Source: Diphasiastrum complanatum
Taxonomy: Eukaryota > Streptophyta > Lycopodiopsida > Lycopodiales > Lycopodiaceae
Reading direction: 5' to 3'
Length of the DNA: 64,000 nt
Assembly (NCBI GenBank): GCA_029204225.1
Contig: CM055102.1
Span: forward strand, 33,970,585-34,034,584
A model generated the notes under the pieces. The model was not told the origin of the DNA. It made no database searches and saw only the letters and a program-made list of their open reading frames with translations. Below, piece after piece: positions 12,216 to 22,469 of this stretch. A program made the position numbers and the translations under genes. How positions within the stretch are numbered: position 1 is the stretch's first letter; each line of letters begins with the position of its first letter.

Positions 12216-12227
12216 GAAGGGGGATAA
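12216..12227 (+). promoter_or_regulatory. Polypurine tract before the unit A LTR
   Basis: GAAGGGGGATAA lies between the stop codon of the gag-like ORF and the TGTTAGCAAC start of the LTR. It is the expected position and composition for the plus-strand primer of an LTR retrotransposon. It is conserved in B and, with one change, in C. Confidence 0.65.
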
Positions 12228-13035
12228 TGTTAGCAACTATGCTAACACAGAGAAAATAAAAAAATAATAAAAAACCATGGCATGTGTTTTGTAAGACCAC
12301 GTATGAGAATCTGTCAATAAACTTCAAGCCATGGCATGTGTTTTGTAAGTCCATGAGTAGAAGCTTAAATAATAATAAAATAGCTTAAACATAGATCTAG
12401 AACTTAGACTTAGGAAACTTAAGATTAGAGATATTTATCTTAAGTTGTCCTAAGTTAAGAAAATTGAAGTTCTAAATCCTAAGTTAGAAGTTCTAGAAAG
12501 GCTAGCAACAAATTAGTCCCATAAGTTAGTGGACACTTATGGAATACCCTCCTTGCCATAAAAGGAGAGGTATTTGCATTGTAAATAACGCTTTTGAGAT
12601 TAAGCTATCTTGCTCTCTATTTTGGAGAAACATCATTCTATTTAATTTGTGTTTCCCTTGGAAAGGTGCATAGCTTGAGGGAAGGTGCTCGGGCCTCCTC
12701 TTGCCTCCTTTTCATCAGTTTTATTGTGGCATGTTCAATATTGCTTATTTGTTTAGTATTAGCCGCAATCTCATTTTATTACCCTTCGGGTGTTAATCTA
12801 GGATTAGTCTAGTCACCTTGCTAGTTGGGTAAGCCTTAGCAAGGATTTTTATTGTTGTTACTAATTAGTTTATTTCCATTTCGGGCACTAGTTGGGTAAG
12901 CCTTAGTGCTCTCATTCCTGTCCATATTTCTGTTGAAGCTTATGTAGAAACTTAAAAAGTGGATGAATGTCTACATCCCTATACTACACCCGTAAGTAGA
13001 TCTAGCCATCGCATTCACTAGAAATACTTCCAACA
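12228..13035 (+). mobile_element. LTR of unit A (808 bp)
   Basis: It begins TGTTAGCAAC and ends CTTCCAACA, a TG...CA LTR with a short inverted TGTT/AACA end. It follows a polypurine tract. A promoter-like TAAAAGG lies near 12560, followed by ATTTGCATTGTAAATAA. Lengths in A, B and C are 808, 808 and 807 bp. No matching 5' LTR exists upstream of the ORF in any copy, so these are orphan 3' LTRs carried within a larger unit. Confidence 0.7.
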
Positions 13036-13513
13036 GCTGATGTAGCAAAAGGTACTGCCAAGTCGGTAAGAGTTAGTTTGGAGGGATCAGAAAGTTATTA
13101 GGTTTGATAGGTGTTTTTTGGCCATTTTCTGCACATTTTGCAAGAAATAGAGGTATTTTTAGTTTTCTTTTTTTGGGTTTTATGGATTTGTGAAAGTGAT
13201 TGGGTGCTTGGATCTGCTACCTCTTGTCTCTTAATCTCTCCCTACAATCCACACAAGCAAAAAATTGTGCAAAAAAATACAAAAAGTCTACTCCCAACTA
13301 ACACTAACAAGCCACAAAATCTGATTTGTTTTATGAGATGAAAGGGTGAGAGAGAAGAAGAGGGAGAGAAAGGCAAAGAAAAATGCTATGCAGCAAGGCA
13401 AGTGATGGTGCTCCTCAAAGATTGTGCCAATGTAGTGTGTCGTGTGTAGTACGGGATCGTCGCTAGGAGCGGCAACCTCGCCTCAACCTGCATACATAAA
13501 GAAGGAAGAGGAG

Positions 13514-13515
<2 letters not shown>

Positions 13516-13587
<72 letters not shown>
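13516..13587. repeat. (AG)36 microsatellite in unit A
   Basis: This is a pure AG run of about 72 bp. The orthologous tract is 34 bp in B and 54 bp in C. Predicted poly-Ser/Leu or Arg/Glu reading frames across it are artefacts. Confidence 0.95.
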
Positions 13588-13589
<2 letters not shown>

Positions 13590-15379
13590 TTTGAAACCGG
13601 TAGAGTCTCTTCTTGGAATTGAGAATGTCAAATGAGTACAAATGGTGCCCTTTTATGCTTGGGGAGGCCCTTGCTCCATTCATCCTATTGGCTACTTTAA
13701 AGTGGTAAGGATTGAAATTCTAGCCCTTCAAAGAAACACAAAAGATCTAGTGGTGCACAAAGAAGCACCCCCCACCTACCACCATTTGACTTTGACTCCA
13801 CCTTATAACTTAGACTTTGGGCCTTTTAACTTATTTTATATGCACTTAGGGCCCAAGTCAACTTAAACTAGTTAATTAATGTGCTCATTGGGTTGGACTT
13901 ACACATGCAGGATGCTAGTGTCCTCGCACTTATTACTCTACATGTATAGTACTATGGCGGGGCCCACTTGCCAAGTCTTGGCCAATAGTGGTTTTAGTGT
14001 TGGGACCCACTAAACCCACAAAATTTTTGTTTAAAGTCCGTTTTGATCCAAATGAAAGGCTATAGACTACAAATGAAGGGAACCCTGATTGTATTTGCAA
14101 GTATGAGACCGGAAAATAGAGTGATTACCATAGAGAAACCTCTCAATGGATGTTTGAAGTCATTTGCCCCTTGCGTTTTCACTCTAGAACCAAATATATT
14201 GAAATTGAATTTCCTTTTCTAATAGAAAAAGTGAAAGATAGAGAGGTTGAAATGATTTACTGTCACATTGACAAATGTTTGCTATGATCTGTTAATAAAG
14301 CCCTTATCCAAGGATAAGCATTTTACCCTAGTAAATATGCTTAATTGTCATTCGGGTTCTTAGCTACAAGCTTAAGGGAGAGTGATGGAGTTCTACACAC
14401 CAATTTTATCTTTTGAGGACTTCCGTTCATGTATATATAATCATTCTTGTAGAAACTACTTGAACAATCTACAATATTAAAAGCATTTAACATAGTCTAC
14501 AATACTCAAGCCTTTACTTAGTCTGGGTCAAACTATATTTTGACCTTGAGAATTGAAATTCATTTTGACCATGATCTTATTTCACCACAAGCATGACATC
14601 AATTACAAAAATGAACGAGATCATAGTTAAAATAATGCAAAAACTACTCTTAGATCATCCTAAACTCGTAAACACTTAGTTCAATTTAAATAGTTTACAA
14701 GAATAGCTTATAAACTCTTTGACTTCATATATATATATTGACAAAAATTCTAGGCAGATCGGATGTATTGACCTATAGATTGGTTGTCTTAAAGAGAGAG
14801 CAAAATATGATCATAATGCACAATGCTTAGTTATTCTAAAAATTATTCGACTACCACAATGTTACAATACTCAAAGAATTCATGATCTCATTAATTTACT
14901 CAAGTAATTCAATATAGTATATTTCTTGTGTGTGTGTGTGTGTGGTATGTTTTGCATCAATTGTTGTGTGTATTGATTGTCTACTCTATCTTAACTATCA
15001 GTTTAGTCTGTTCAATCGTTCACTAATTTATGTTGAATATCATATCAATGATTGTATGCCAAGTCATAGATGTCTAAAATTTTACATTCATCATGATTGT
15101 AATAGACGCCTATAGTGATACTCAATTAAATCAATTGAATGATATTAGCAGACTAGCAAAATTGAATTTGTTAGAATTGAAAGAACGACCAGGGCTATAA
15201 TTGCTGGATTAATTCCATCTCTCCCTAAATCCCATGGCTAATCTAGATCCATTCATGTTGTTGCATATTTACTTGCATTGTCCCACAATCCACATAAATA
15301 CACGGGAATCACAAACATGTATTTGTCTGACAGTCAAACTGTTGAGGGAGTCTTGACAACAAATATGGAGGCTCAGACG

Positions 15380-15530
15380 ATCATCGACAAATTGTTGTTT
15401 GTTTTGACTCCAGCTTGAATCAACAATTGTCAATGGTTTCGACTCCAAATCGGATCGACAAATTGTCGACTATCGACTCAACTCCATCTTGAATCGACAA
15501 AATTGTTGACTATTTCAACTAGCATGATAC
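15380..15530. repeat. Iterated palindromic CGACAAATTGTCG repeats in unit A
   Basis: About three degenerate iterations of a unit of roughly 45 bp (GACTCCA..TTGAATCGACAA.TTGTCGACTATTTC). Each is centred on a palindrome of the type CGACAAATTGTCG. Matching blocks lie at about 24720-24880 (B) and 35750-35905 (C). Confidence 0.6.
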
Positions 15531-15925
15531 CACTTTAAATAAAGCTAGTTATCTATATGAACTAGCTATTGCACTATGCAAACCAATGTGACAATGATTG
15601 CAGCTATGAGCACTTCTCGTAAGGAACACGTAAAGAGCCGGCAAATAACTCGTAAAGAATTGGTAAGAGAAAATCGTAAAAGGCCCATAAGTAGTTCTCT
15701 TACGAGCCATTACGGTCACTGCCCATAAGAGAACCGCAAGAAAACCCTCTTACGAGGTATAATGCTCAGATTACGACCTAGGAGCAATTATCATAAGACA
15801 ATGTCTCTAACGAATATCCTACAGACAATATGGCAGACATTGACATGCAATTGCAATAAAGCTCATGTCCGACATTAGGAGCTAATCATTTCTTTAAGTT
15901 ATGCCTTGTAATTAAATTGTACACA

Positions 15926-15934
15926 TATAAATAA
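15926..15934 (+). promoter_or_regulatory. TATA-like box in the tail of unit A
   Basis: TATAAATAA lies about 150 bp downstream of the CGTAA/TTACG cluster. It is conserved in B (24308-24316, minus strand) and C (36309-36317). It is a plausible core promoter of a second LTR-like block, transcribed in the same direction as the gag-like ORF. Confidence 0.4.
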
Positions 15935-16436
15935 GGCACATAGATGCAAAATGTATATACGTTGACATATTGAATGCCTTGTACACTATATTGCATTCTA
16001 ATCGAGCTATTTCAAGAGAAATTGTTTTGTGTCATGATGCAATTTTATGTTATGTTTGACGTTGCAAATAAATAATTCATAGATTTTGTCTAATGTCTAA
16101 TGTTGAATGCTTAATTGCTTAGAGTACGTAATTGTCTAATGTTGAATGTTGAATGCTTCTTTCGTGTTTGGCTACGTAATTAATCATATAGATTTTGATT
16201 TTTTCAAAGTTTGAATCAAGTAGAGCCCATAGATTTATTCAGAGCTTGAATCTAATAGGTGTTGTTCAACGCAACGAGGAAATAGATCGTTTCATTTTTC
16301 CAACAATAATCGTCTCAATTCTTTCTTCTTGGGGCAAGCAATTTCTGTATTCAAGTATGTTAGAAAGTTGAATCTATGTTGATGTTCAGGCTTCCTCCCC
16401 CCAACAGATATGTCGTTTGATGATAAATTATGCCCA

Positions 16437-18100
16437 TACGATTTGCCCTTGTTTACCTAAAACATGACCTTCACACATGAAAAACATCCAAGAAACATAG
16501 ACACCATGGTACTCAAAAGTGCTTTTGGTACATCATTATTTAATGAACATATATGTATTAAATTTGTAATAATTTTATTTGTTGTGGGCATGTAAAATTG
16601 ATTCTATGGACTTTAATTCATTTGTGTGAAGGGCACTTTATTATTATGGAATGAATTTTTACTTAGGTTAGCAATTTTATAGTGAAGATTTTAGTGGACT
16701 AGAATATGGAACAAGATATAGACTAAAACACGACATAGCTTATTTCTCAACTACACTCAGGGTGCATAGGTAGAGCCCCACCCTCATCCCACAATCCATG
16801 AGTTTTGAAAATTTTCATCATCCATCATGATTATGGATGGATGATTCTGCATCGTTGGATAAAGGCAAGGCCCTGGCTGGACTCCAAAAGCGCAAATAGT
16901 AAAACGTCCATTCCTGAGATGTAAGGATGATGACACATGGGATTATCAATGTGGGAGAATCTAGAGTGGGATAAAAACGTTCATTCTTGAAATGTAAGGA
17001 TGAGGGCACATGGGATTATATGTGGGAGAATGTAGGGTGGGTGGGATAAAAACTCCCTTTCCACACAGGAAATCCCATAGCCTTATAGGCAATTGTGATT
17101 GTAGTGGTAGGGAGAATGGTCATTATATCAGGGGTGGTGTGTGCTTAAGAGTTTATAGCATTTTTGGTAGGGAGATGTTGTGTAGGGCGATGGGTGCTTG
17201 AGGGCTAAGCATCCATCACCCTTAGAGGAATGGAAAGTCATTTACCTTTGCACAAATGGAAGCTAAATCAACACACTAAACATCATGTCTTTAGGAGGTA
17301 GGTGGGGGATAAAAGAAAGATGTACTTTTAATAGTGGTTTCATGAAAGAGGGCCAGCCGATTTCATAATATAAACTTACCCCCAAATTTGAAAACCTAGA
17401 TCCTTCCACGTCATTCCATGTGAAAGCCCATTTCATTTGGAGTCCAAGGCATTTATTGTATACATTCAAATTAAATATGTCAAATCTTTTTTTATTGGAG
17501 GAGAAAGAAAGGGCCCACTAGTAGACTTCCATGTCATTACATATGAAAGTCCATTTTATTTGGAGGCATTTAATGTTTAAATTGAAATTACATAAGGCAT
17601 TTTTGTTTTTCATTGGAGGGGAAAGAAAGAGCCCATCATTGGCCACTCAAGGGTCAAGATGTGTGGGGTATTGAAATTTGGAGGAGAAAAGAAAGGGTCC
17701 ACTACTGGACTTCCATGTCATTACATGTGAAAGTCCATTTGATTTGGAATTTTGGAGGCATTTAATGTTTAAATTCAAATTACAAACTGCATTTTTGTTT
17801 TTCATTGGAGGGGAAAGAAAGGGCGAGCATTGACCACTCAAGCGTCAAGATGTGTGGGGGGTATTTTCTTGGTCTTGAGTTATCCCAAGTTAGCATATTT
17901 AACTCCTACCTAGGGACAATTATGGAGGCCTATTGGGGGCCTATTGGAGTGGTTACACCAATTAAGATAAAGTATTTATTGGATTGGGTACACCAATGAA
18001 AGTACAGTATTAGGGGCTTTAGATTTTACTAGTGCCAATATCAAAATAGTTAGTAGGAAGTCCAATCAAAATATTGAATTGGCAGTCCAATGGTGATGAA
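16437..18100. other. Intergenic DNA with local tandem duplications
   Basis: No gene seen. It holds a 2x tandem repeat of about 73 bp at 16902-17047 (ATGTAAGGATGA...GGGATTAT) and about 2.5 copies of a 182-bp repeat (about 17400-17862) built around GGAGGAGAAAGAAAGGG and TCATTACATGTGAAAGTCC. Confidence 0.6.
17498..17862. repeat. 182-bp tandem repeat, two full copies
   Basis: Copies start at 17498 and 17680. Each runs from GGAGGAGAAA through ATTTAATGTTTAAATT to AAGATGTGTGGGG. A diverged partial copy precedes at about 17400. Confidence 0.75.
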
Positions 18101-18114
18101 GAGATCTTGGAGTA

Positions 18115-18821
18115 TGCCAAGATAATGCTTTTTGGTTTCCAAGGGGAGGCTCGAACCTGGGACCAAAGAAACTTTGGATGCCAAGCCAACCAACTGAGCC
18201 AACCCCGTTGGGTATGCCAAGATAATGCTTCTTGGTTTCCAAGGGGAGGCTCAAACCTGGGACCAAAGAAACTTTGGATACCAAGCTAACCAGTTGAGCC
18301 AACCCCGTTGGGTATGCCAAGATAATGCTTCTTGGTTTCCAAGGGGAGGTTCGAACCTGTGACCAAAGAAACTTTGGATGCCAAGCTAACCAGTTGAGCC
18401 AACCCCGTTGGGTATGCCAAGATAATGCTTCTTGGTTTCCAAGGAGAGGCTCGAACTTGAGACCAAAGAAACTTTGGATGTCAAGATAACTAATTGAGCC
18501 AACACCCTTAACTATGCCAAGATAATGCTTCCTGGTTTTCAAGGGGAAGCTCGAACTTGGGACCAATGAAACTTTGGATGCCAAGCTAACCAACTCAACC
18601 AACCCCCCTTGGGTTATGCCAAGATAATGCTTCTTGGTTTTCAAGGGGAGGCTCGAACCTGGGACCAAAGAAACTTTGGATGCCAAGCCAACCAACTCAG
18701 CCAACCCCGTTGGGTTATGCCAAGATAATGCTTCTTGGTTTCCAATGGAAGACTCGAACTTGAGACCAAAGAAACTTTGGATGTCAAGCATTAACCAATT
18801 GAGCCAACTCCCTTGGGTTTA
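18115..18821 (-). repeat. Tandem array of seven tRNA-like units of about 100 bp
   Basis: Units begin with TGCCAAGATAATGCTTC on the plus strand at 18115, 18215, 18315, 18415, 18515, 18617 and 18718; their lengths are 100 to 104 bp. On the minus strand each carries an A-box-like TGGCTCAACTGG and a B-box-like GGTTCGAGCCTC about 32 nt apart (unit 1: 18190-18201 and 18146-18157). This is the spacing of an internal RNA polymerase III promoter. A potential stem CCAAAG/CTTTGG lies between the boxes. A full cloverleaf does not fold by eye, so these are tRNA-derived (SINE-like or tRNA-pseudogene) units, not confident tRNA genes. A degraded eighth unit starts at 18822. The array ends about 180 bp before the hydrolase TATA box. 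Confidence 0.75.
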
Positions 18822-19003
18822 TGCCAAGATAATGATGGAAGAAGCTTGATGAAGAGATTTGGACTATCCCAAGATAATGATGGTGATGGAGGCAAGGATC
18901 TGTGGACCTGGAAGCCTGATCAAAGAGATGTTGGCCTTTGCCAACATAGTGATGGATGCAAAGATCGAGGCGAGGATCTCTGAACACCCTTGAAGAAGGG
19001 TGA

Positions 19004-19012
19004 ATATAAGTA
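19004..19012 (+). promoter_or_regulatory. TATA-like box of the hydrolase gene
   Basis: ATATAAGTA lies 150 bp upstream of the preferred start codon. A start site about 30 bp downstream would leave the in-frame ATG at 19022 outside the transcript, which supports translation starting at 19160. Confidence 0.5.
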
Positions 19013-19159
19013 GAGACAAGGATGGAACTTGGAAGCAAGGATCTCTTCACCACTCGCCTCGCCCATAGTGCTACTTATGTTCATCTGCAAGCAAGTCTTC
19101 CACGTTCTTTCAACCTTACAGCGACTGGGCTTTTCTCAACAACAGCCCACTCCGCACCA

Positions 19160-20329
19160 ATGATGAACCTAGCAGTGGAAACATGGCTTGGCCTCACTAT
19201 ATGTTACTGTTGCCTCCTCACTGCTACTGTCTCTCCTGCACATGCCAGTCCACAGCTACATTCGAGCGCTGCAATTACTCAGGTTATAAAGGATGATGAT
19301 GAGCCAACTCTCCTGTTGCAATACCCTAATTGGGAGCATCTGAACCTCTCCAGCAGCGAGCTGCCAGCTCCAACGAGAAATGCAGAAACGATTGATTTGC
19401 AGGTGGGCATGGCACCCACATTGGAAGTGACGGAGGGCGTGGATGTGGTGTGGCAAATTCCACCCATCCCCAAGGCAGTACTCTTCATCGCGCATTCTTT
19501 AAACGGATTGCCAACTGAGTATTTTGATTGGAGCCCCAGCTGCCGCCTCTGCACAGGTCTGCCTGAACATCGAACTATAGTACTGGAAGCTCTGGCCCGT
19601 GGGTACGCCGTGATTGCCATCAAAAGCCTGGGTTCTGGATGGATGCAGTTTCCTTTGGAAACCAATGTGGACCTCAACAACGTGAAATTGATCCTTGCAT
19701 CCTGGAGACAGCGTCATGGGCTAGAATCGCTTCCCCTTTCTGCCTTTGGATCCTCCATGGGGGGTTTCTTTGTCACCATACTAGCTCCCCAGCTAAGAAT
19801 CTACTCGCAGGCCAACATGATCAGTTTTGTGAACGTCGATGCACTCAAAATTTTGGATGCCAAGGATTATCCACCCATTGTATTTGTTCGCATGCCCCGG
19901 GACTTACCAACGAACATATCGGCGACTCGTGATATGGAGGTATTGAGTAGTAAAGGAGTGCTCTATGCAGACTTCCAGTGCTATCCAAAGCCCCTCACTC
20001 CAGGCTTTTTTTCTGAACGCATCCCCGGATTGCCCTTGGATTTATCAATAAACATCTACAAGGCAATTCAGCGAAGTGGGTACTTGGATCGCCACGGTTT
20101 CATGAATCCATCACCTGTACTAGAAAGGCAAGTGATGAGCGAGCTTATGAAGCTTGTTGATAATTTCAATGTTCTGCCTGTGGATGAGAATGGTAATGTG
20201 ATCTGGCTGAGGCCAGTGGTAGAAGAGCTCAGATTGGCCTACGCTTTCCACTGTGTTACGCGTGAGAAGAACACTGAGATGTTTGATTGGCTTGATGGAA
20301 AGTCCTGGTCTACTGTTCGTAGTAGTTGA
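19160..20329 (+). CDS. Secreted/ER-type alpha/beta-hydrolase, single exon
   Basis: This appears intact: 389 codons from ATG 19160, or 435 from the upstream in-frame ATG at 19022. I prefer 19160 because the protein then opens with a signal-peptide-like segment (NLAVETWLGLTICYCCLLTA, then SPAHA). The fold is alpha/beta-hydrolase: a strand and turn (AVLFIAHSLNG), the nucleophile elbow GSSMGG (catalytic Ser199 counted from 19160), a later strand with an acidic residue (VFVRMPRD), and a C-terminal His in AYAFHCVT as candidate catalytic histidine. Substrate is unknown; the family includes esterases and lipases. No introns or lesions are visible. A tRNA-like array lies upstream and transposons lie on both sides. 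Confidence 0.85.
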   Translation: MMNLAVETWLGLTICYCCLLTATVSPAHASPQLHSSAAITQVIKDDDEPTLLLQYPNWEHLNLSSSELPAPTRNAETIDLQVGMAPTLEVTEGVDVVWQIPPIPKAVLFIAHSLNGLPTEYFDWSPSCRLCTGLPEHRTIVLEALARGYAVIAIKSLGSGWMQFPLETNVDLNNVKLILASWRQRHGLESLPLSAFGSSMGGFFVTILAPQLRIYSQANMISFVNVDALKILDAKDYPPIVFVRMPRDLPTNISATRDMEVLSSKGVLYADFQCYPKPLTPGFFSERIPGLPLDLSINIYKAIQRSGYLDRHGFMNPSPVLERQVMSELMKLVDNFNVLPVDENGNVIWLRPVVEELRLAYAFHCVTREKNTEMFDWLDGKSWSTVRSS

Positions 20330-20452
20330 AGCAGTTAAGACGAATACAATGCACATAAAACCAACGCGACGTGCAGGGCCACAAACCCACTACGTGTAAT
20401 GCTAGTTAGAAGACTAGAATTAACTTAGCAGTTAATTGGTTGTTTTAGTCCA

Positions 20453-20458
20453 AATAAA
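20453..20458 (+). promoter_or_regulatory. Polyadenylation signal candidate (AATAAA)
   Basis: A canonical AATAAA about 125 bp after the hydrolase stop codon, in a T/A-rich context, is a plausible 3'-end signal. Confidence 0.45.
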
Positions 20459-20459
20459 G

Positions 20460-22469
20460 AAAAACATAAAAAGGCAGATCGCACAGCAGTAAATATTTTT
20501 TCTTGGATATACGCATTCAAGTAACTCAGTTCGTTTGTCATTGCGATCGTCACTGCTGATAGTTCGTTATCAGATTGAAATGTCCTTCCATGCGCTGTGT
20601 CTACACATAGTTTTGAGTTTCTTTCAATCAATGTATCAGACTATCACTCTTTACCTGCGTGTGCAATTTCTTTGCTAATATCTGGTTGTGCGTTTGTATG
20701 TCATGAGTGTGTGAAATGTGATTGCACTGTTTTCGTACCACTGCCACTCTTAGTTTATATCAGAAGTTAACTTTCCAGTGAAGCTGCAAATTGAAACTGA
20801 GCAACTGTATCATCATCTCTCTATGGTTAGGGCATCAGACAACCAGAAAGGCACAATTAGAAGCTAACTTACCAGTATAGCTGCGTATTCAACACTTAGC
20901 AACTCTATCTACAGACATATTGTTAAGGGAAAGACACAAGTCTTCAACACAGATTTACAAGGAGGACGTCTTTATTAGAAAGGATAGCCGCCCAGGCAGC
21001 AGCGTATCCCATCCAAATCAAATGGTATCATTCTAATCACACGAGTGAACATCTCTTTTTAGTTAGAATCTCTTGTTGGATAATACAGACCATTGTTTTG
21101 AGTTTACTATATGGGCCTAAGCACCTGTGTACAGAGCTTTCAGCTCAGTTCAATTTTCTAAGCGGATAAGGTGGGCATGCGACTCCCAGATGCCTCAAGC
21201 ACCTTCAGAACAATATTCTCTGAGGCGTTGCCAGTTCATTTCAGAAATTGATTATTTTCTACAAAGGTAGTCGAGAAGGAACTGCCGTTTCATTCCCGAA
21301 GTCAGGAAAGGACTATAGTCTATTATACAACTTTGAGCTAACATTTAGTGCTATTAGCACATCTTGGAATGAAAAACATTCCTCTCTCAAGAGTTAACCA
21401 TTCATTAAGAAGTTTATACAAAAGTGCATTAGAAAGAGATAAAAAAGCGACTAGTCTGGCAGCCTCTTTCAAATTTGAGGTATGGTGGATTATGCTTGTT
21501 ATGCATAATAAACACTTAGCCAAATCTAAGAGTCCATGCATGAATAGTAGCCTTGGTATGACTATGATTATATGATGAACAATTTAGTTTATCATTGAAA
21601 ATTACATGCTATCATATATTCTCGTTGTGTGAGTCATTTTGTGGTAGACATAAGCGTCCAAGTCAGCTAGGCTCATCCATACTCTTTATTGATTATAATG
21701 AAGCTATGTATACTTTGGTGATAAATGGCTATATTGCATGAGATCACCTTAAACAAAAAATGAAAATCAAGATATTTATCAGATTTGATGAGTATATTGA
21801 ATGTGTATGAAGATCTATCTTTTAAAGTTATTGAAATATGTTGATGATATAAATTGTTCACGAGGTCGCTTCACATTTGAGGAGGAGGATATGTAATACC
21901 CTATGACATGCATTTTTTTCGCAAAATGGTATAATTATGATGCAAATACATAATCAACCTATTCAAATGTTAAAGGCAACTATCTGAATAAGAAGAAATG
22001 TCTAATGGGAGCATCAAAATGAATATTATTCATATCAGAGGTCCAATGATATATCGAAGGGCCAATGACATGTTGAAGTATGAACTTTTAGGCATGTGCA
22101 CTTAAAGAACAGATCTTTAAACAAAGGACAGATATGGAACGACAAACTTTAAGGAAAAGTCTAGTCCTAAAAGAATATTTCTGTTGAGGCAAACTGTTCA
22201 CACCTCATTTGAATGTTGTAACCTTCCACGTGCTTGATTCTTATTGGATCAAGGCCGTGTGAGCAGGATGCCACATCGAAATTTGTATAGATGTAATTTT
22301 ATTATCGGTTACAATTAGTTAATTAATTATAAACTAGCGATGTGAGCCTGCAAGTCTGTGGCTTGAGGTCTACGGGCGGGCAGGGAAATGGGAGGGTGGG
22401 CAAAGGGGAGGGTTAAAACTTTGAAAAATAGGGAGTTTATTTTTTCGGCATGGTCAAGCTGCCTGAAAC
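20460..22469. other. Intergenic, nothing recognised
   Basis: This is AT-rich sequence with only short ORFs. A G-rich patch (GGGCGGGCAGGGAAATGGGAGGG) lies near 22373-22396, just before the transposase-like pseudogene. No repeat shared with the rest of the window was noticed. Confidence 0.5.

Larger units (their letters stand above)
9309..16431 (+). repeat. Composite repeat unit A (about 7.1 kb)
   Basis: This is the longest of three copies of one composite segment; the others are B (inverted, 24112-30978) and C (direct, 31090-36776). The order is: promoter-like block, gag-like ORF, polypurine tract, 808-bp LTR, then about 3.4 kb of non-coding DNA with (AG)n, CGACAA palindromes, a CGTAA/TTACG cluster and a second TATA-bearing block. 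A and B share the left border (CACAAATCAC); A and C share the right border (AAATTATGC). Two copies agreeing at each border suggests a real unit that moved or was duplicated as one piece. No terminal inverted repeats are visible. Confidence 0.85.
13036..16431 (+). other. Non-coding tail of unit A
   Basis: This sequence is shared by all three units and contains no convincing ORF. It includes an (AG)n tract (13516-13587), a short (GT)n run near 14928, quasi-palindromic CGACAA/TTGTCG repeats (15380-15510), a cluster of CGTAA/TTACG motifs (15615-15776) and a TATA-like box (15926-15934). The last 800 bp could be an unrecognised LTR or promoter block. I cannot fix its limits. Confidence 0.5.

Noticed and set aside
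11989-12354. 121-codon minus-strand ORF opposite the gag-like C-terminus (also at 27849-28214)
   Set aside because: It is the shadow of the gag-like frame and LTR start, is oriented against the polypurine tract, and has no domain.
12228-13035. Calling units A, B and C ordinary full-length LTR retrotransposons
   Set aside because: No copy has a matching 5' LTR or a primer-binding site before the ORF, and all three share 3.4 kb beyond the LTR.
16818-17201. Short ORFs in 16818-17201
   Set aside because: They lie in a local tandem duplication, with no domain, signal or conserved context.
18066-18791. 241-codon open frame on the minus strand across the tRNA-like array
   Set aside because: It follows the tandem repeat, shows repeat-derived peptide periodicity only, has no domain, and is explained by lack of stops in the repeated units.
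18115-18821. CRISPR-like or protein-coding interpretation of the tandem array
   Set aside because: Whole units repeat with no unique spacers, and pol III box-like motifs explain the conserved parts better.
18115-18821. Calling seven functional tRNA genes
   Set aside because: A- and B-box motifs are present, but acceptor, D and T stems do not pair properly by eye.
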